Part shown: positions 62,572 through 64,000 of the stretch, piece by piece | Layout of the letters: every line of letters starts with the position of its first letter | Position numbering within the stretch: the stretch's first letter is position 1 | Origin: Cellulophaga baltica | GTDB lineage: Bacteria > Bacteroidota > Bacteroidia > Flavobacteriales > Flavobacteriaceae | Direction of reading: 5' to 3' | DNA: 64,000 bases | Assembly: GCF_900102165.1 (NCBI RefSeq) | Contig: NZ_FNBD01000002.1 | Coordinates: 510,275-574,274, forward strand | The notes under the pieces: model-generated | The model's input: the letters and a program-made list of their open reading frames with translations, nothing else | The model's database searches: none | Told to the model about the DNA's origin: nothing | Program-made: the position numbers and the translations under genes

Positions 62572-62601
62572 GTAAGACTTAAAAAAAATAGAATACCCTT
62601 A
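62572..62601 (-). promoter_or_regulatory. Candidate ECF-type promoter upstream of fecR
   Basis: Reading the minus strand, TAAGGGTATTC (62601-62591) is followed after a T-rich stretch by GTCTTAC (62578-62572), 20 nt before the fecR start. This resembles the GGGTATT...GTCTTA arrangement I recall before other flavobacterial fecR genes. It may be the site read by the divergent sigma factor; inference only. Confidence 0.3.
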
Positions 62602-62643
62602 GTTTTATGTTAAGAAATTTTAAAAAAAGTATTAAATTTAAAA

Positions 62644-63204
62644 TTGAGATACACTATTAAAGAAATTCAACTGAAAAGAGAAGAACATACATTAGATATT
62701 AAAAGCCTTAGAAATGGTGATGACGATCTATTCAAGGTATTGTATAAACAACATTACAAAAAATTATGTATTTATACTTTTGGACTATCGAAAGACAAAG
62801 TATTGTCTGAAGATATCGTGCAAAATGTATTTTTTAATTTATGGAAGAATAGAAAGAAAATAGAAATCAGTAGTTCGTTGAGTTCCTATTTATTCAAAGC
62901 GTGCTATAATGAGTTCATAGATAACTATAAGAAACAACAAAAAAATATTGATTACCTAACAGAGATACGGATTTCTGCCATGGACTTCTTCATTGATGAC
63001 AGTATTGAGATTACAAATGAACACAAAGTAACACTCATTAAAAAGGCAATTGAAAAATTACCTAATAAATGCAAAGAGGTTTTTATAATGATAAAAATTG
63101 AAGGCCTGAAGTACAAAGAAGTAGCTGATAATTTAAAAATATCTATTAAGACTGTTGAGGCGCATATGTCTTTGGCGCTGAGAAAAATTAAAGAGCAAAT
63201 TTAG
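62644..63204 (+). CDS. FecI-like ECF sigma factor
   Basis: A 186-residue sigma-70 protein. No ATG is available before region 2; the TTG at 62644 gives MRYTIKEIQLKREE as N-terminus, and a slightly later non-ATG start is possible. Region 2: LSEDIVQNVFFNLWKNRK and SYLFKACYNEFIDNYKK. Region 4: LPNKCKEVFIMIKIEGLKYKE and SIKTVEAHMSLALRKIKEQ. It is typical of the sigma factors that pair with FecR and SusC/SusD, here transcribed away from its partner genes with a 92-bp spacer. Confidence 0.9.
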   Translation: MRYTIKEIQLKREEHTLDIKSLRNGDDDLFKVLYKQHYKKLCIYTFGLSKDKVLSEDIVQNVFFNLWKNRKKIEISSSLSSYLFKACYNEFIDNYKKQQKNIDYLTEIRISAMDFFIDDSIEITNEHKVTLIKKAIEKLPNKCKEVFIMIKIEGLKYKEVADNLKISIKTVEAHMSLALRKIKEQI

Positions 63205-63367
63205 GGAGCTACTCCGCCCTCAAAATTAAAATTCCCAACGACATACTATCTTTCTAGATTTAGTATTAGATAAGTATTAAACCAAAAAATAATGCGACTG
63301 CGTATATACTATTCTGGAATGAACTTATCTCGCTCCCTTTTACATTGATCTTGAGAAAACTATATAA

Positions 63368-63478
63368 GCAACCTCAAATGACAGATCTATGCAAGCACAT
63401 AAGGCGGTAGGTTTTGAAAAAATGGTTAGATATACAGATAACGAGCAAGAATGGGTGCTGGTGCGCATGCAGCTCTAA
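63368..63478 (+). pseudogene. GNAT acetyltransferase C-terminal remnant
   Basis: The frame reads ATSNDRSMQAHKAVGFEKMV and ends EWVLVRMQL before TAA at 63476-63478. S-x-x-A-H-x-x-x-G-F is the C-terminal motif of GNAT acetyltransferases of the aminoglycoside 6'-type. A TAA at 63365-63367 precedes it in frame and no N-terminal part is visible upstream in any frame. It looks like a decayed gene left between the SusCD regulator and the rRNA operon. The rest of 63205-63683 shows nothing coding. Confidence 0.6.
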
Positions 63479-63683
63479 GAAATACTCAGACTTTATTGCA
63501 CACGAACTATAGCATCTAGATTATACGAATACCTTTTGAATACCACCAACGCCTACTAATAGCTACTTATGACTACAAAACTGTTATAAATAGATATTGA
63601 AGTAATCTACTCTCAGGAGTAATGCGTTTTGGGATACTACAGTTGTTAGGAATAAGAATCATCAAGGATAAGAACCTTATATA

Positions 63684-63719
63684 AACAAAAAAAGTCCTCA
63701 ATATTTCTATTGAGGACTT
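63684..63719 (-). terminator. Terminator of the rRNA operon
   Basis: A perfect 12-bp stem, AAGTCCTCAATA (63692-63703) with TATTGAGGACTT (63708-63719), and loop TTTC. On the minus strand the T run (complement of the A run ending at 63693) follows the stem, 12 nt after the 5S 3' end. Confidence 0.85.
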
Positions 63720-63730
63720 GATTAAAAAAA

Positions 63731-63835
63731 GGCGACGACCTACTCTCCCACTTGGTATAGCAGTACCATCGGCGCTGATAGGCTTAACTTCCCTGTTCGG
63801 AATGGTAAGGGGTGGACCCTATCGCCATGGTCACC
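63731..63835 (-). rRNA. rrf: 5S ribosomal RNA
   Basis: On the minus strand the sequence begins GGTGACCATGGCGATAGGG and contains CCATTCCGAACAGGGAAG, the conserved 5S loop region, ending GTAGGTCGTCGCC. The 5' and 3' ends pair (GGTGAC/GTCGCC). The exact ends may extend 1-4 nt. The 23S and 16S genes should lie beyond the right edge. Confidence 0.95.
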
Positions 63836-63838
63836 TTA

Positions 63839-64000
63839 AATCGTTGTACTACACAAATGCATAGTAACTAATATTGTTAACATATTAAAGGGACAAAATG
63901 GTGTATAAAACACGCACTATAAACACAGTTTTAGATTAAATCTAAAGTAAGCTACGATTTTTGGTTATTATACCTTTAAAAAAAGGAAGTCCGCCCCCTA
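63839..64000 (-). other. Probable 23S-5S spacer
   Basis: AT-rich sequence upstream of the 5S gene on the minus strand without an open frame. I cannot recognise the 23S 3' end with confidence. Confidence 0.4.

Noticed and set aside
1..64000. CRISPR array, transposase, integrase or phage genes
   Set aside because: Read on both strands and in the translated frames, none of these families or their repeat structures was seen.

Overview
The window is chromosomal DNA from a low-GC marine-type member of the Bacteroidota, family Flavobacteriaceae. The evidence is the gliding lipoprotein GldJ, the type IX secretion component PorV, PorP/SprF-like and SusC/SusD outer-membrane proteins, FecR/ECF sigma pairs, the TAnnTTTG promoter element before several genes, and near absence of Shine-Dalgarno sites. 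I cannot name the genus. Most of the window is ordinary core metabolism. I see no CRISPR array, insertion sequence, prophage or integrase.

Layout. 1-631: end of a small minus-strand pair (partial helical protein, zinc-ribbon protein). 815-4066: a plus-strand cluster of GbsR/MarR regulator, two small membrane proteins, a cyclopropane/sterol-type SAM methyltransferase and a TIGR01777 epimerase; the first three genes are each preceded by the same ACTTTCA-N8-TGAAAGT inverted repeat. 4068-9098: rhodanese lipoprotein, ECF sigma/anti-sigma-like pair, UbiA-like protein, gcvP. 9254-15674: KAS III-like enzyme with methyltransferase, PEGA-like membrane protein with a SigZ-type sigma, PhzF, divergent HxlR regulator and VOC protein, GMC oxidoreductase. 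15744-20328: response regulator with Glu at the phospho-acceptor position, an 814-bp spacer, and a PorP/SprF-SPOR fusion with a PD40 protein. 20574-29981: glycosyltransferase, PafA-like phosphatase, MlaE/MlaF, DUF389, mannose-1-phosphate guanylyltransferase, SprT-like, SDR, M28 peptidase.

30063-38064 holds the pyruvate dehydrogenase E2 and E1-alpha genes, cdd and porV, then divergent gldJ and murF. The large porU gene expected between porV and gldJ is absent. 38126-47410: glpD, tRNA-Val, folC, TonB/ExbD/ExbB, NhaD antiporter, glutamate-type dehydrogenase, acyl-CoA dehydrogenase. 47731-53718: gltBD. 53858-63204: a SusC/SusD nutrient-uptake locus with a zinc metallopeptidase lipoprotein and a DUF4302 lipoprotein, controlled by FecR and an ECF sigma factor transcribed divergently from it. 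63368-63478 is a GNAT acetyltransferase remnant. The window ends in the 5S rRNA of a minus-strand rRNA operon.

The most interesting points are the thrice-repeated operator with a duplicated intergenic unit (764-1814), the response regulator with Asp replaced by Glu, the PorP-SPOR/PD40 pair without an OmpA domain, C-rich leaders in front of those genes, the missing porU, and the metallopeptidase SusCD locus. None of these is proven to be a new system from sequence alone.
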